From NCBI GenBank assembly GCA_903892315.1, contig CAITHY010000047.1, forward strand, positions 1 to 33,842: a stretch of 33,842 bases of DNA, in the 5' to 3' direction. A program made the translations under genes and the position numbers. Each line of letters opens with the position of its first letter. Positions within the stretch are counted from its first letter, which is position 1. The DNA is from an uncultured beta proteobacterium (GTDB lineage: Bacteria; Pseudomonadota; Gammaproteobacteria; Burkholderiales; Burkholderiaceae). Below, piece by piece: positions 16,540 to 24,532 of the stretch. The notes under the pieces are model-generated. The model was given only the letters and a program-made list of their open reading frames with translations, did no database searches and was not told the DNA's origin.

Positions 16540-16588
16540 ATAATGAGTGTTCCCGTTTGTTTGCTTCAGTAAATTACATACATCCAGT

Positions 16589-16604
16589 AGGCATGTTTGG
16601 TGCC
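16589..16604 (+). promoter_or_regulatory. Candidate sigma-54 (-24/-12) promoter of glnA
   Basis: AGGCATGTTTGGTGCC contains the required GG and GC doublets ten bases apart and agrees with the consensus TGGCACG-N4-TTGCW at eight of twelve informative positions. It predicts transcription from about 16615, giving a 54-nt leader. It is imperfect, and the local NtrC may not be able to activate sigma-54 (see ntrC). Confidence 0.5.
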
Positions 16605-16668
16605 TGGAATAAACAAGGGTGTATGCCTTAAGTTTTGGTTCCGAATTCAGTTAATAGAGGAGATTTGC

Positions 16669-18084
16669 ATGACGAAGACCGTCGCTGATGTGATGAAGTT
16701 AGTTAAAGAGAAAGAATGTACTTTCGTTGATTTCCGCTTTGTGGATACAAAGGGTAAAGAGCAGCACACGACAGTTCCTATTTCTGCATTCGATGAAAGT
16801 AAGTTTGAAGATGGTCATGCATTTGACGGTTCTTCTATTGCTGGCTGGAAGGGTATTGAAGCATCTGACATGTTGCTCAAACCAGATCCAACAGCCGCTT
16901 ATATCGATCCATTCTATGAAGAGCCAACATTGGTTCTCACATGTGACGTGATTGAGCCAGCTGATGGCAAAGGTTACGATCGTGACCCACGTTCTATCGC
17001 TAAGCGCGCTGAAGCCTATCTGAAAAGCACTGGTTTAGGTGATGCTGCTTATTTTGGTCCAGAGCCAGAGTTCTTTATTTTTGACGGCGTTCGTTGGGGT
17101 GCTGACATGCAGGGCTGCTTCGTGAAGATTGATTCCGAAGAGGCTCCATGGTCATCTGGTGCGGAAATCGAAGGTGGTAACACTGGTCACCGTCCAGGTA
17201 AAAAAGGCGGTTACTTCCCAGTTGCTCCTGTAGACACATTCCAAGATATGCGTTCTGAAATGTGTTTGATTTTGGAATCATTGGGCATTCCAGTGGAAGT
17301 TCACCACCATGAAGTTGCTGGTCAAGGTCAAAATGAATTGGGCACTAAATTCAGCACATTGGTACAACGCGCTGACTGGACTATCTGGCAGAAGTATGTT
17401 GTTCAAAACGTTGCACACGCTTACGGCAAGACAGCCACTTTCATGCCTAAGCCAGTAGTTGGCGATAATGGTTCTGGTATGCACGTTCACCAATCTGTTT
17501 GGAAGAATGGCGAGAACTTGTTTGCTGGTAACGGTTATGCAGGCTTGTCAGAATTCGCATTGTTCTACATTGGCGGCATCATCAAGCACGCTAAGGCACT
17601 GAATGCAATTACTAACCCAGGCACAAACTCATACAAGCGTTTGGTTCCAGGCTTTGAAGCTCCTGTGAAATTGGCTTACTCAGCACGTAACCGTTCTGCT
17701 TCCATCCGTATTCCGCACGTTTCAAGCCCTAAGGGTCGCCGTATTGAGACTCGCTTCCCAGACCCATTGGCTAACCCATACTTGGCATTCTCTGCCCTGT
17801 TGATGGCTGGTTTGGATGGCGTACAGAACAAGATTCATCCAGGCGAAGCTGCTGACAAGAACTTGTATGACTTGCCACCAGAAGAAGATGCGAAGATCCC
17901 AACCGTTTGCGCAAGCTTGGAAGAAGCATTGGACGCATTGAAGAAAGATCACGAGTTCTTGACTCGCGGTGGAGTATTTACTGAATCTATGATTGATGCC
18001 TATATCAATTTGAAGATGGAAGATGTCACACGTTTCCGTATGACTACTCATCCAATCGAATTTGATATGTATTACTCCCTGTAA
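16669..18084 (+). CDS. glnA: Glutamine synthetase type I (GSI-beta)
   Basis: ATP-dependent amidation of glutamate, the main ammonium-assimilating enzyme; acts as a cytoplasmic dodecamer. The 471-residue length is exactly that of GSI. Motifs: [25 protein letters not shown] (ATP-binding), [13 protein letters not shown], and the adenylylation site [10 protein letters not shown] with Tyr400, which shows control by GlnE. I start at ATG 16669 because GGAG stands 6 nt before it and [16 protein letters not shown] aligns with family N termini; the frame is open further up to 16597 without support. Two NtrC-type sites precede it and ntrB follows after 14 nt, the enteric glnALG arrangement. Confidence 0.98.
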   Translation: MTKTVADVMKLVKEKECTFVDFRFVDTKGKEQHTTVPISAFDESKFEDGHAFDGSSIAGWKGIEASDMLLKPDPTAAYIDPFYEEPTLVLTCDVIEPADGKGYDRDPRSIAKRAEAYLKSTGLGDAAYFGPEPEFFIFDGVRWGADMQGCFVKIDSEEAPWSSGAEIEGGNTGHRPGKKGGYFPVAPVDTFQDMRSEMCLILESLGIPVEVHHHEVAGQGQNELGTKFSTLVQRADWTIWQKYVVQNVAHAYGKTATFMPKPVVGDNGSGMHVHQSVWKNGENLFAGNGYAGLSEFALFYIGGIIKHAKALNAITNPGTNSYKRLVPGFEAPVKLAYSARNRSASIRIPHVSSPKGRRIETRFPDPLANPYLAFSALLMAGLDGVQNKIHPGEAADKNLYDLPPEEDAKIPTVCASLEEALDALKKDHEFLTRGGVFTESMIDAYINLKMEDVTRFRMTTHPIEFDMYYSL

Positions 18085-18098
18085 GCGAAGGAGAGAAC

Positions 18099-19232
18099 TT
18101 GAGCGCAGGTCTGTTGCGCAATTCGTTCAAGGGAGCAGCTTCGGCTGCTCCTTTTTTTCCGACATTGCTTGATCAGATGCCCAATGCCATCGTGGTATTT
18201 GAGGCCGAGAACCAACAATTGGTCTACGTGAACCCGGCTGCCGAGTCAGCTTTGGATCTTTCGCGTAAGTCACTTGAGGGTCAATCTGTGCACAACTTGT
18301 TTGGTCACAACGTAGCATTAAGTGACATGATTTCTGAGGTGAAACAAGGTCACGTATTGGCACAACGCCAAGAGATGGTTTTGCAATCATTGCCTGGTAG
18401 CATTCATCAAGATTCCATTCCAGCGCACGTAGTCGTTGCGGCTTTAGAGGATCCTGCTCTGATCATGATGGAGTGGTTTCCAATCGATCAACAGTTGCGT
18501 AGTGAGCGCGATGAGCGCGTGACACAGCAAGTTGAGGCAAATAAACAATTGATGCGTAATTTGGCGCATGAGATTAAAAACCCACTGGGTGGTATACGTG
18601 GGGCAGCTCAGCTATTGGAGTTTGAGTTGCCTGACAAAGGCCTGCGTGAGTACACGCAAGTCATTATTAAAGAGTCGGATCGTCTGCAGACCTTGGTTGA
18701 TCGCCTGTTAGCTCCGCATCGTAAGGCTCATGTGATGGAGTCCTTCAATGTGCACGAAGCGTTAGAGCGCGTGCGAAGCCTGGTCTTAGCTGAGTTTCCC
18801 AAAGGTTTGCGAATTATTCGTAACTACGACACTAGTCTGCCTGATGTATTGGGTGATCGTGAGCAGTTGATTCAAGCAACCCTCAATATTGTGCATAACG
18901 CAGCACAAGCACTTTCAGATGAAATTAGCAGTGGTGTTGCGCAAATTGAGTTGAAGACCCGCGTGGCCCGTTCTGTCACGATTGCAAAGCATCGCTACAA
19001 ACTGGCAATGGACCTGCATGTGATTGATAACGGTCCCGGCATTCCAGAAGAAATTATTGAGCGTATCTTTTTCCCATTAGTTTCAGGAAGAGAGGGCGGT
19101 AGTGGACTTGGTCTTACCCTAGCGCAAACCTTTGTACAGCAGCACCAGGGATCTATTGCTTGCAATAGCCGTCCTGGGTGTACCGATTTTCATATTCAAA
19201 TTCCATACCGTAGGCAGGAGAAAGCAACATGA
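18099..19232 (+). CDS. glnL: Nitrogen-regulation sensor kinase NtrB (GlnL)
   Basis: Cytoplasmic histidine kinase/phosphatase that, with PII, sets NtrC phosphorylation. 377 residues from a TTG start at 18099, chosen because AAGGAG lies 5 nt before it. PAS domain about residues 22-130, H-box RNLAHEIKNPLGG with His157, N-box NIVHNAAQAL, and ATP-binding boxes DNGPG (310-314) and GSGLGL (334-339), all intact. The first 21 codons are unusual: codons 11-20 (KGAASAAPFF) are encoded by a strong intrinsic terminator, so the true start may lie downstream, e.g. ATG 18178, or the terminator may act as attenuator. The 3' end overlaps ntrC by 4 nt. Confidence 0.93.
   Translation: MSAGLLRNSFKGAASAAPFFPTLLDQMPNAIVVFEAENQQLVYVNPAAESALDLSRKSLEGQSVHNLFGHNVALSDMISEVKQGHVLAQRQEMVLQSLPGSIHQDSIPAHVVVAALEDPALIMMEWFPIDQQLRSERDERVTQQVEANKQLMRNLAHEIKNPLGGIRGAAQLLEFELPDKGLREYTQVIIKESDRLQTLVDRLLAPHRKAHVMESFNVHEALERVRSLVLAEFPKGLRIIRNYDTSLPDVLGDREQLIQATLNIVHNAAQALSDEISSGVAQIELKTRVARSVTIAKHRYKLAMDLHVIDNGPGIPEEIIERIFFPLVSGREGGSGLGLTLAQTFVQQHQGSIACNSRPGCTDFHIQIPYRRQEKAT
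18132..18158 (+). terminator. Strong intrinsic terminator inside the 5' end of ntrB
   Basis: A perfect 8-bp GC-rich stem GGAGCAGC/GCTGCTCC closed by the stable tetraloop TTCG is followed by seven T (18152-18158). It lies 47 nt after the glnA stop and 33 nt after the ntrB TTG start. It would cut most glnA transcripts before ntrBC unless translating ribosomes or a factor melts it. Confidence 0.85.
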
Positions 19233-20680
19233 AACCAATTTGGATCGTTGACGATGATCAATCTATTCGTTGGGTCTTAGAAAAAGCCTTGGCGCGTGAA
19301 AATATTCCGCACAAGAGCTTCTCTAATCCAAATGATGTGCTCAATGCCCTAGAAAAAGAATCTCCTCAGGTGTTGATCTCTGACATTCGTATGCCACGGG
19401 GCAACGGCTTAGATTTATTGCAGCATGTGAAAGCAAGTCATCCGAATTTACCGGTCATTATCATGACGGCTTATTCAGATTTGGACTCAGCCGTCTCTTC
19501 ATTCCAGGGTGGAGCATTTGAATATCTCACCAAACCTTTTGATGTCGAAAAAGCGGTTGAACTGATTCATCGTGCGGTAGAGCAGGGCATTCGAAATGAC
19601 TCCGGCTCTAAAGAATTAACTGCATGGCGGCAAGATGCCACTGAAATTATTGGTCAAGCGCCAGCAATGCAAGAGATTTTCCGTGCGATCGGTCGTTTAG
19701 CGCAATCCAATGCAACGGTTCTTATTACCGGTGAATCCGGTACCGGTAAAGAGCTGGTTGCTCATGCCTTGCATAAGCACAGCCCTTGCGCCAAAGGCCC
19801 ATTTATCTCATTAAGTACTTCGGCTGTACCAAAAGATTTATTAGAGTCTGAGTTATTTGGTCATGAGCGCGGTGCTTTCCCTGGCGCCCAGACTCTGCGT
19901 CGCGGCCGTTTTGAGCAAGCTGACGGCGGTACGCTGTTTTTGGGTGAGGTGGGGGATCTGCCATTTGATCTGCAAACCCGTTTATTGCGCGTTCTGACCG
20001 ACGGACATTTTTATCGCATCGGTGGACAAGACCCGATTAAGGCAAATGTTCGGATTATTGCTTCAACCCATCAAAATTTGGATGCCAGAGTGGCCGCCGG
20101 TTTTTTCCGTGAAGATTTATTGCATCGCTTGAATGTGATCCGTTTGCGTATGCCTTCATTACGTGAGCGTAGTGAAGACATTCCCATGCTGGCTAGACAT
20201 TTCATGCTGAGTTGCGCAAAGTCTTTAGGCGTGGAGCCTAAAAAATTGTCTGATGAGGTCCTAAAAGAAATGAGTGCCTTGCCATTTCCGGGCAATGTTC
20301 GTCAATTAGAGAACTTATGTCATTGGTTAACCGTGATGACTTCTGCAAACGTGATCGGCGTAAGCGATCTTCCTGCTGACATTGTTTCGGAAGCAAGCGA
20401 GCAACCCATCATTATTCATGGCGAATCCTCGCCAAGCAATCCCGTTGCTACCAAGGTTGCCGTAGGCGACTGGGAAAGCGGGTTAGGGCGCCTGGCTGTC
20501 AAGATGTTACAAGATGGCGATAAAGAGGTTTTTGATGCCTTGACTGCACGCTTTGAAAAAGCCGTATTGCAGGCAGCCTTAGAGGTTACCCGTGGAAGAA
20601 GGGTGGAGGCTGCTCAGCGTCTAGGTATCGGCCGCAATACGATTACTCGTAAATTACAAGAGCTCGGTATTGATGACTGA
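19229..20680 (+). CDS. glnG: Nitrogen regulator NtrC (GlnG) with altered AAA+ motifs
   Basis: Response regulator of 483 residues: receiver domain (1-120) with phospho-acceptor Asp52 and Lys102, AAA+ domain (about 138-375) and Fis-type HTH (about 440-481, RRVEAAQRLGIGRNTITRKL). Walker A GESGTGKE (168-175) and arginine-finger region FREDLLHRLN (293-302) are normal. Three otherwise near-invariant positions differ: the sigma-54-contact loop is GAFPGA instead of GAFTGA (Pro218), Walker B reads TLFLGE instead of TLFLDE (Gly239 for the Mg-binding Asp), and the Asn of the ALNMAA segment is Ser196. Overall similarity to enteric NtrC is otherwise high, so this is NtrC, perhaps one that no longer drives sigma-54 open-complex formation. 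Overlaps ntrB by 4 nt and xthA by 8 nt. Confidence 0.95.
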   Translation: MKPIWIVDDDQSIRWVLEKALARENIPHKSFSNPNDVLNALEKESPQVLISDIRMPRGNGLDLLQHVKASHPNLPVIIMTAYSDLDSAVSSFQGGAFEYLTKPFDVEKAVELIHRAVEQGIRNDSGSKELTAWRQDATEIIGQAPAMQEIFRAIGRLAQSNATVLITGESGTGKELVAHALHKHSPCAKGPFISLSTSAVPKDLLESELFGHERGAFPGAQTLRRGRFEQADGGTLFLGEVGDLPFDLQTRLLRVLTDGHFYRIGGQDPIKANVRIIASTHQNLDARVAAGFFREDLLHRLNVIRLRMPSLRERSEDIPMLARHFMLSCAKSLGVEPKKLSDEVLKEMSALPFPGNVRQLENLCHWLTVMTSANVIGVSDLPADIVSEASEQPIIIHGESSPSNPVATKVAVGDWESGLGRLAVKMLQDGDKEVFDALTARFEKAVLQAALEVTRGRRVEAAQRLGIGRNTITRKLQELGIDD

Positions 20681-21521
20681 TTCGGTTCGAATAGCCGCGT
20701 GGAATGTGAACTCTTTAAAGGTTCGCCTTCCACAAGTGCTTCGTTGGTTGCAGGACCAGGAAAGTAAAAAACAGCCGATTGACGCACTCTGCCTACAAGA
20801 GCTTAAGCTCACAGATGATAAGTACCCCCATAAAGAGCTGGAAGATGTGGGTTACTTAAGTCTGGTAGCAGGTCAAAAGACTTATAACGGTGTTGCAATC
20901 ATCTTGCGCAAAGCCGCACTTGCACCAATCGCTTCAGATGTAGAAACGGCATTTCTGAAACCCACTAGAAATATTCCAAACTACGCAGATGAGCAGCAAC
21001 GTATTCTCGGGGCGACAGTCTGTTTTGCTGGCACCAAACCGATGAGACTCGTATCAGCGTATTTTCCAAATGGACAATCCCCTGATAGCGACAAGTTTCA
21101 ATACAAATTAGCGTGGTTGAAGGCGTTGCAAACTTGGTTAACAGAGGAGCTCCAACAGAGCGAGCGCTTAGCGCTCTTGGGCGATTTCAATATTGCCCCC
21201 GCAGATCAAGATGTGCATGACCCCAAAGCATGGGAAGGGCAGAACCTCGTTTCACCTCCAGAGCGTGAAGCATTTCAAGAACTCATCAAGCTTGGGCTTC
21301 ATGATTCATTCAGGATGTTTGAACAGGCGCCCAAAACCTTTAGTTGGTGGGACTACCGCATGATGGGTTTTAGAAGAAACGCTGGTATGCGGATTGACCA
21401 CATTCTGTTAAGTGAGGCGCTCAAAGAAAAATGTAGCGCCAGTACAGTAGATAAAGAGCCTAGGGCTTGGGAGCAGCCCTCAGATCATGCCCCTGTAATA
21501 GCAGTCATTAGCAAGGTCTAG
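20673..21521 (+). CDS. xthA: Exodeoxyribonuclease III (AP endonuclease)
   Basis: Base-excision-repair nuclease that cleaves at abasic sites and has 3'-5' exonuclease activity. 282 residues from ATG 20673; E. coli Xth has 268. Endonuclease/exonuclease/phosphatase motifs in order: IAAWNVNSLKVRLPQ, CLQELKL (metal-binding Glu), GVAIILRK, LLGDFNIAP, FSWWDYR, RIDHILLS and the C-terminal SDHAPVIAVI with the catalytic Asp-His. The start lies inside the end of ntrC (8-nt overlap), so it is translated from the glnA-ntrBC mRNA or coupled to it. Confidence 0.95.
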   Translation: MTDSVRIAAWNVNSLKVRLPQVLRWLQDQESKKQPIDALCLQELKLTDDKYPHKELEDVGYLSLVAGQKTYNGVAIILRKAALAPIASDVETAFLKPTRNIPNYADEQQRILGATVCFAGTKPMRLVSAYFPNGQSPDSDKFQYKLAWLKALQTWLTEELQQSERLALLGDFNIAPADQDVHDPKAWEGQNLVSPPEREAFQELIKLGLHDSFRMFEQAPKTFSWWDYRMMGFRRNAGMRIDHILLSEALKEKCSASTVDKEPRAWEQPSDHAPVIAVISKV

Positions 21522-21538
21522 TATTCTGAGTCGGGGGT

Positions 21539-22108
21539 TTGTATTGCCTTATTATTAACAGAAATAGCACCATTATCTTAATCTTTGCCTTATCGATCCT
21601 GTTGGTCTACTTAGTGCTCGCAGCCCAATATGAGACTTGGGTAGCACCACTGGCAGTGCTGACGGCAGTGCCACTCTCTTTATCGGGAACAGTTTTGGCT
21701 TTATTGCTTACCGGCTTGCCAAATAATATTTACGTTCAGATCGGTCTAGTGTTGATGATTGCCCTCTCGTGTAAAAACTCGATTTTGATTGTTGAGGTGG
21801 CGATTGAGTGCAGACATAAAGGGATGAGTTTTGTCGATGCTGCCCTAGAGGCATCAAGAGAACGTTTTAGACCAATCGTCATGACATCGATTGCATTTAT
21901 CTTGGGTGTCATGCCCTTGCTTCTGTCTACTGGTGCCGGCGCGGCAGCGCGTATCTCTCTAGGTATTACGGTGTTTAGCGGCATGATTGCCTCTACCTGC
22001 CTCGCCGTAGCTTTGGTCCCAGTCTTCTATGTTGAAATCGAAACCTTTTTTGAGAACCGAGCCAACAAGAAGGCTGATCAGAAAAGTGGCACCTATAAAG
22101 CTGAGTAA
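21539..22108 (+). pseudogene. C-terminal remnant of an RND efflux pump (AcrB/MexB family)
   Basis: The frame of 189 codons matches only the last ~175 residues of the inner-membrane RND transporter (normally ~1040): the segment LVYLVLAAQYETWVAPLAVL, then LVLMIALSCKNSILIVE, RFRPIVMTSIAFILGVMPLL and STGAGAAARISLG, ending in LVPVFYVEIETFF. These are transmembrane helices 9-12 of AcrB. The N-terminal helices, porter domain and docking domain are absent. The similarity begins some 20-40 bp after the xthA stop, so the deletion breakpoint lies there. No stop codons interrupt the fragment, suggesting a fairly recent event. TTG is the only start, with no good ribosome-binding site. It cannot work as a pump. 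Confidence 0.88.
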
Positions 22109-22137
22109 AGGTTCTACGGGAATATAAATTTGATATA

Positions 22138-22164
22138 TTGACCGCTACTAGTTTGGTGTAGTAA
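22138..22164 (+). promoter_or_regulatory. Weak promoter candidate for the lipase-like gene
   Basis: TTGACC (22138-22143) and TAGTAA (22159-22164), 15 nt apart, lie just upstream of the hydrolase start at 22186. The spacing is short, so this is tentative. Confidence 0.3.
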
Positions 22165-22185
22165 TCCGCTAATTCAAGGCTCCCT

Positions 22186-23484
22186 ATGAAAGAAATAGTC
22201 TCCAGCACATTGTTTGGTATTTGTATTGGTGCGATGTCGACAGCTGTCATTGCTGATCCACCAGTGCCCCCTTTCTATACCGCTGTTATAAAAATGGCTC
22301 CTGAGGGTAAATTGGGTCAAGTCATCAAAAAAGAGAAGATTGAGACATCTGTTAAAGGTGCGCAAGCATGGAAGATTGCTTATATTTCATCGGATACTGT
22401 CGAGCGCAAGACCATTGCTACGGGAGTGATTATTTCCCCGATTGGACAGGCTCCTAAAGCAGGAAGACCAATATTGGCATGGGTGCACGGTACAACAGGC
22501 TCAGCTCAAAACTGTGGCCCCTCACAAATCACCAATCCCACTGCTCCACTAAATGAATACTTTTTAATGGATGGTAATTCTTGGACGGACTACGGCATTC
22601 CGAATGTAGAAGAATTTATTAAGGAAGGTTATGTCATTGTTGCTACTGACTATCAGGGGCAGGGCGGTGGTGGTAAGCATCAGTATGCTGTTGCGAGCAC
22701 AAATGGTAGGGATGCGATTAATTCCGCAAGAGCTGCCAGCTCTATGAAAGAAGTTGGCGCTGGCAAGAAGACCATTATTTATGGCTGGTCTCAAGGTGGT
22801 GGTGCAACTCTTGCAGCCGCAAGTTTGCTTGACTATCAATCTGCTCAGGGTACTGCTGCAGACAATTTGCAATATCTTGGATTTGTAGGTTTGGCACCGG
22901 ACGACATTGCGGTTATGCTGCCGAAGCTACCTGCTGATGAGGTTGGCGCCAGCAAGCTTATGAATGAGTTTACTGCGGCTAATATTCCAAATATATTTTT
23001 ATTCGCTCATTATGTGATGGGTCTTTGGGGCACACAGGCGGCATATCCGAATTTGAAATTGACCGATATTTTGACTGATGAAGGTGCAAAGGTAGTTGAT
23101 CAGTTAGCCAGAAATAAATGCGTTCATGTGATGGCCGATTCCTTTAACTATAGTTACGGTGATCAATATAAATCTTTGATTAACCCTCAGCCTAGCAATT
23201 CCTTAGCGTGGGTTAAAGCATTTGTTGACGGCAGCGTAAAACCAGTTAAGCCAATTGCTCCAGTGGTTATTTACTGGGGCACAAAAGACACCGCAGTGCC
23301 TCCAATTCAGCATGAGCTTTATCAAAAGCAAATGTGCGCTTTAGGTGCGAATGTTGGTAGAAATCAACTCCCTGGAGAGCAAACGCACTTCACAACACCT
23401 GGTGTATCAGCCCCTATGTATCTTGATTGGGTAAAAGATCGTATTGCTGGCAAGCCATTGGCCAATGCTTGTCCAAAGAGTTAG
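22186..23484 (+). CDS. Secreted alpha/beta hydrolase, secretory-lipase (LIP) family
   Basis: A 432-residue exported hydrolase. A signal peptide is visible (MKEIVSSTLFGICIGAMSTAVIA, cleavage near ADPP). The nucleophile elbow GWSQGG (Ser near residue 204), WGTKDTAVPP (acid) and a late THFTTPG (His) form a plausible catalytic triad, and VATDYQGQGGGGKHQY is typical of the LIP family of secreted fungal and bacterial lipases. Start ATG 22186 has AAGG with 6-nt spacing. It stands alone, between an efflux remnant and a terminator. Substrate could be lipids, polyesters or other esters; the family does not decide this. Confidence 0.85.
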   Translation: MKEIVSSTLFGICIGAMSTAVIADPPVPPFYTAVIKMAPEGKLGQVIKKEKIETSVKGAQAWKIAYISSDTVERKTIATGVIISPIGQAPKAGRPILAWVHGTTGSAQNCGPSQITNPTAPLNEYFLMDGNSWTDYGIPNVEEFIKEGYVIVATDYQGQGGGGKHQYAVASTNGRDAINSARAASSMKEVGAGKKTIIYGWSQGGGATLAAASLLDYQSAQGTAADNLQYLGFVGLAPDDIAVMLPKLPADEVGASKLMNEFTAANIPNIFLFAHYVMGLWGTQAAYPNLKLTDILTDEGAKVVDQLARNKCVHVMADSFNYSYGDQYKSLINPQPSNSLAWVKAFVDGSVKPVKPIAPVVIYWGTKDTAVPPIQHELYQKQMCALGANVGRNQLPGEQTHFTTPGVSAPMYLDWVKDRIAGKPLANACPKS

Positions 23485-23520
23485 GTCGAAGTGAATGCCC
23501 ATGACATTGGGATCATTAGA

Positions 23521-23550
23521 ATAAAAACCACCTTCGGGTGGCTTTTATAT
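23521..23550. terminator. Terminator downstream of the lipase-like gene
   Basis: Stem CCACC/GGTGG with TTCG loop (23528-23541), flanked by AAAAA on the left and CTTTTATAT on the right, so it can serve both the plus-strand hydrolase and the minus-strand binding-protein gene. The core is the same as that of the terminator at 4034-4047. Confidence 0.7.
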
Positions 23551-23598
23551 AAATTCTGGCAGGTACATGGTGTGACGTTAGTTATCGGTAGATTAGTT

Positions 23599-24351
23599 TT
23601 AGCGCACTAAATTCATACCACTAGTTTTGATGGCACTAGTTGCATTTGATGAACTCAAATATTCAATGAGTTTCTTGGCAGCCTCTGGGTTTGCTGAGTG
23701 GATGGTGATGGCTGCAGCAAACGTTTGAATTAGTTGAATGCTGCTTGGAATTGCGCCAACATAATCAATGCCAGGTACATTTACGAGTTCGCTACTCGGT
23801 TGGATGGCAATATTCGCTTCTCGAGCTGCCAAAATCGCAGTAGATTGGGCGCCACGCTCTGTCACTTGTACCGAGATTTGCTTGCTGATATCAAGCTTTG
23901 GAAATAGTTCTTCAGTTAAGTAAATTCCGCTGGTGCTGCCTGGAACCACAATCTTTTTAGCCTTCACTAAAGTGTCTGAAAAGGCTTTTGTAGTTGAGAT
24001 ATCCGGCTTCGGACTTCCTGCGGGTACAGCAAGACCTAGAGGTGCCTGCGCTAAATCCATATCAGAGCCAGGAAGTATCTTGTTTTGCTCAATGAGTTCA
24101 GCGAGGCCTTCCCGAGACAAAATGACGACATCAGCAGAAGTACCAGCAGCGAGCTGTGCTTTGATGGTCTTTGGGCCAGAGCCTTGAGATGCTCCTGATT
24201 TGGTAACAACCTGAATGCCAGTCTGTTTTTCAAAGGCAGGAAGCATTAGCTTATAGGGTCCAGAGAAACCGCCTGAGATAATGACTTCAAGTTGCGCCAT
24301 TGCTGGTGTACTTAATATTAATGAAAATACACAGATCAAAAGATGCTTCAT
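23599..24351 (-). CDS. ModA-like periplasmic substrate-binding protein, orphan
   Basis: A 250-residue bacterial extracellular solute-binding protein of the ModA/SBP type 11 group. Signal peptide MKHLLICVFSLILSTPAMA, then LEVIISGGFSGPYKLMLPAFEKQTG, the usual start of ModA-like proteins, and the central GTSADVVILSREGLAELIEQ. I place the start at ATG 24351 rather than the upstream ATG 24375, because GGGA precedes it by about 6 nt and the signal peptide begins there. No permease or ATPase gene is nearby, so the ligand (molybdate or another oxyanion, or an organic acid) is open. Promoter probably in the 24352-24510 gap. Confidence 0.82.
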   Translation of the reverse strand: MKHLLICVFSLILSTPAMAQLEVIISGGFSGPYKLMLPAFEKQTGIQVVTKSGASQGSGPKTIKAQLAAGTSADVVILSREGLAELIEQNKILPGSDMDLAQAPLGLAVPAGSPKPDISTTKAFSDTLVKAKKIVVPGSTSGIYLTEELFPKLDISKQISVQVTERGAQSTAILAAREANIAIQPSSELVNVPGIDYVGAIPSSIQLIQTFAAAITIHSANPEAAKKLIEYLSSSNATSAIKTSGMNLVR

Positions 24352-24484
24352 TTTTGTCCCGAAAATATCAATCAAGTTGGATGTGAGCTTACCTTGAAAT
24401 CTTAGGCGAAAGCTTCATTCGTACTCATCTCTCTGGCATAAGAAAGCCTCACAAAAGTAAGTCTTAGTGAAACTGGTGGGTTGA

Positions 24485-24532
24485 GAGGCATTGGTGGCGT
24501 TTTTGAATCTTTAAGCTAAGCCACCATGCCTC
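24485..24532. repeat. Long imperfect inverted repeat at the 3' end of prlC
   Basis: GAGGCATTGGTGGC (24485-24498) pairs with GCCACCATGCCTC (24520-24532) with one bulged T, giving a 13-bp stem and a 21-nt loop. It overlaps the last codons of prlC. No U-tract follows on the minus strand, so it may be an mRNA 3' stabiliser rather than an intrinsic terminator. Confidence 0.5.

Noticed and set aside
16597..16668. Upstream extension of glnA by 24 codons
   Set aside because: The extension lies in the leader downstream of the promoter element; the ATG at 16669 has a good ribosome-binding site and matches family N termini.
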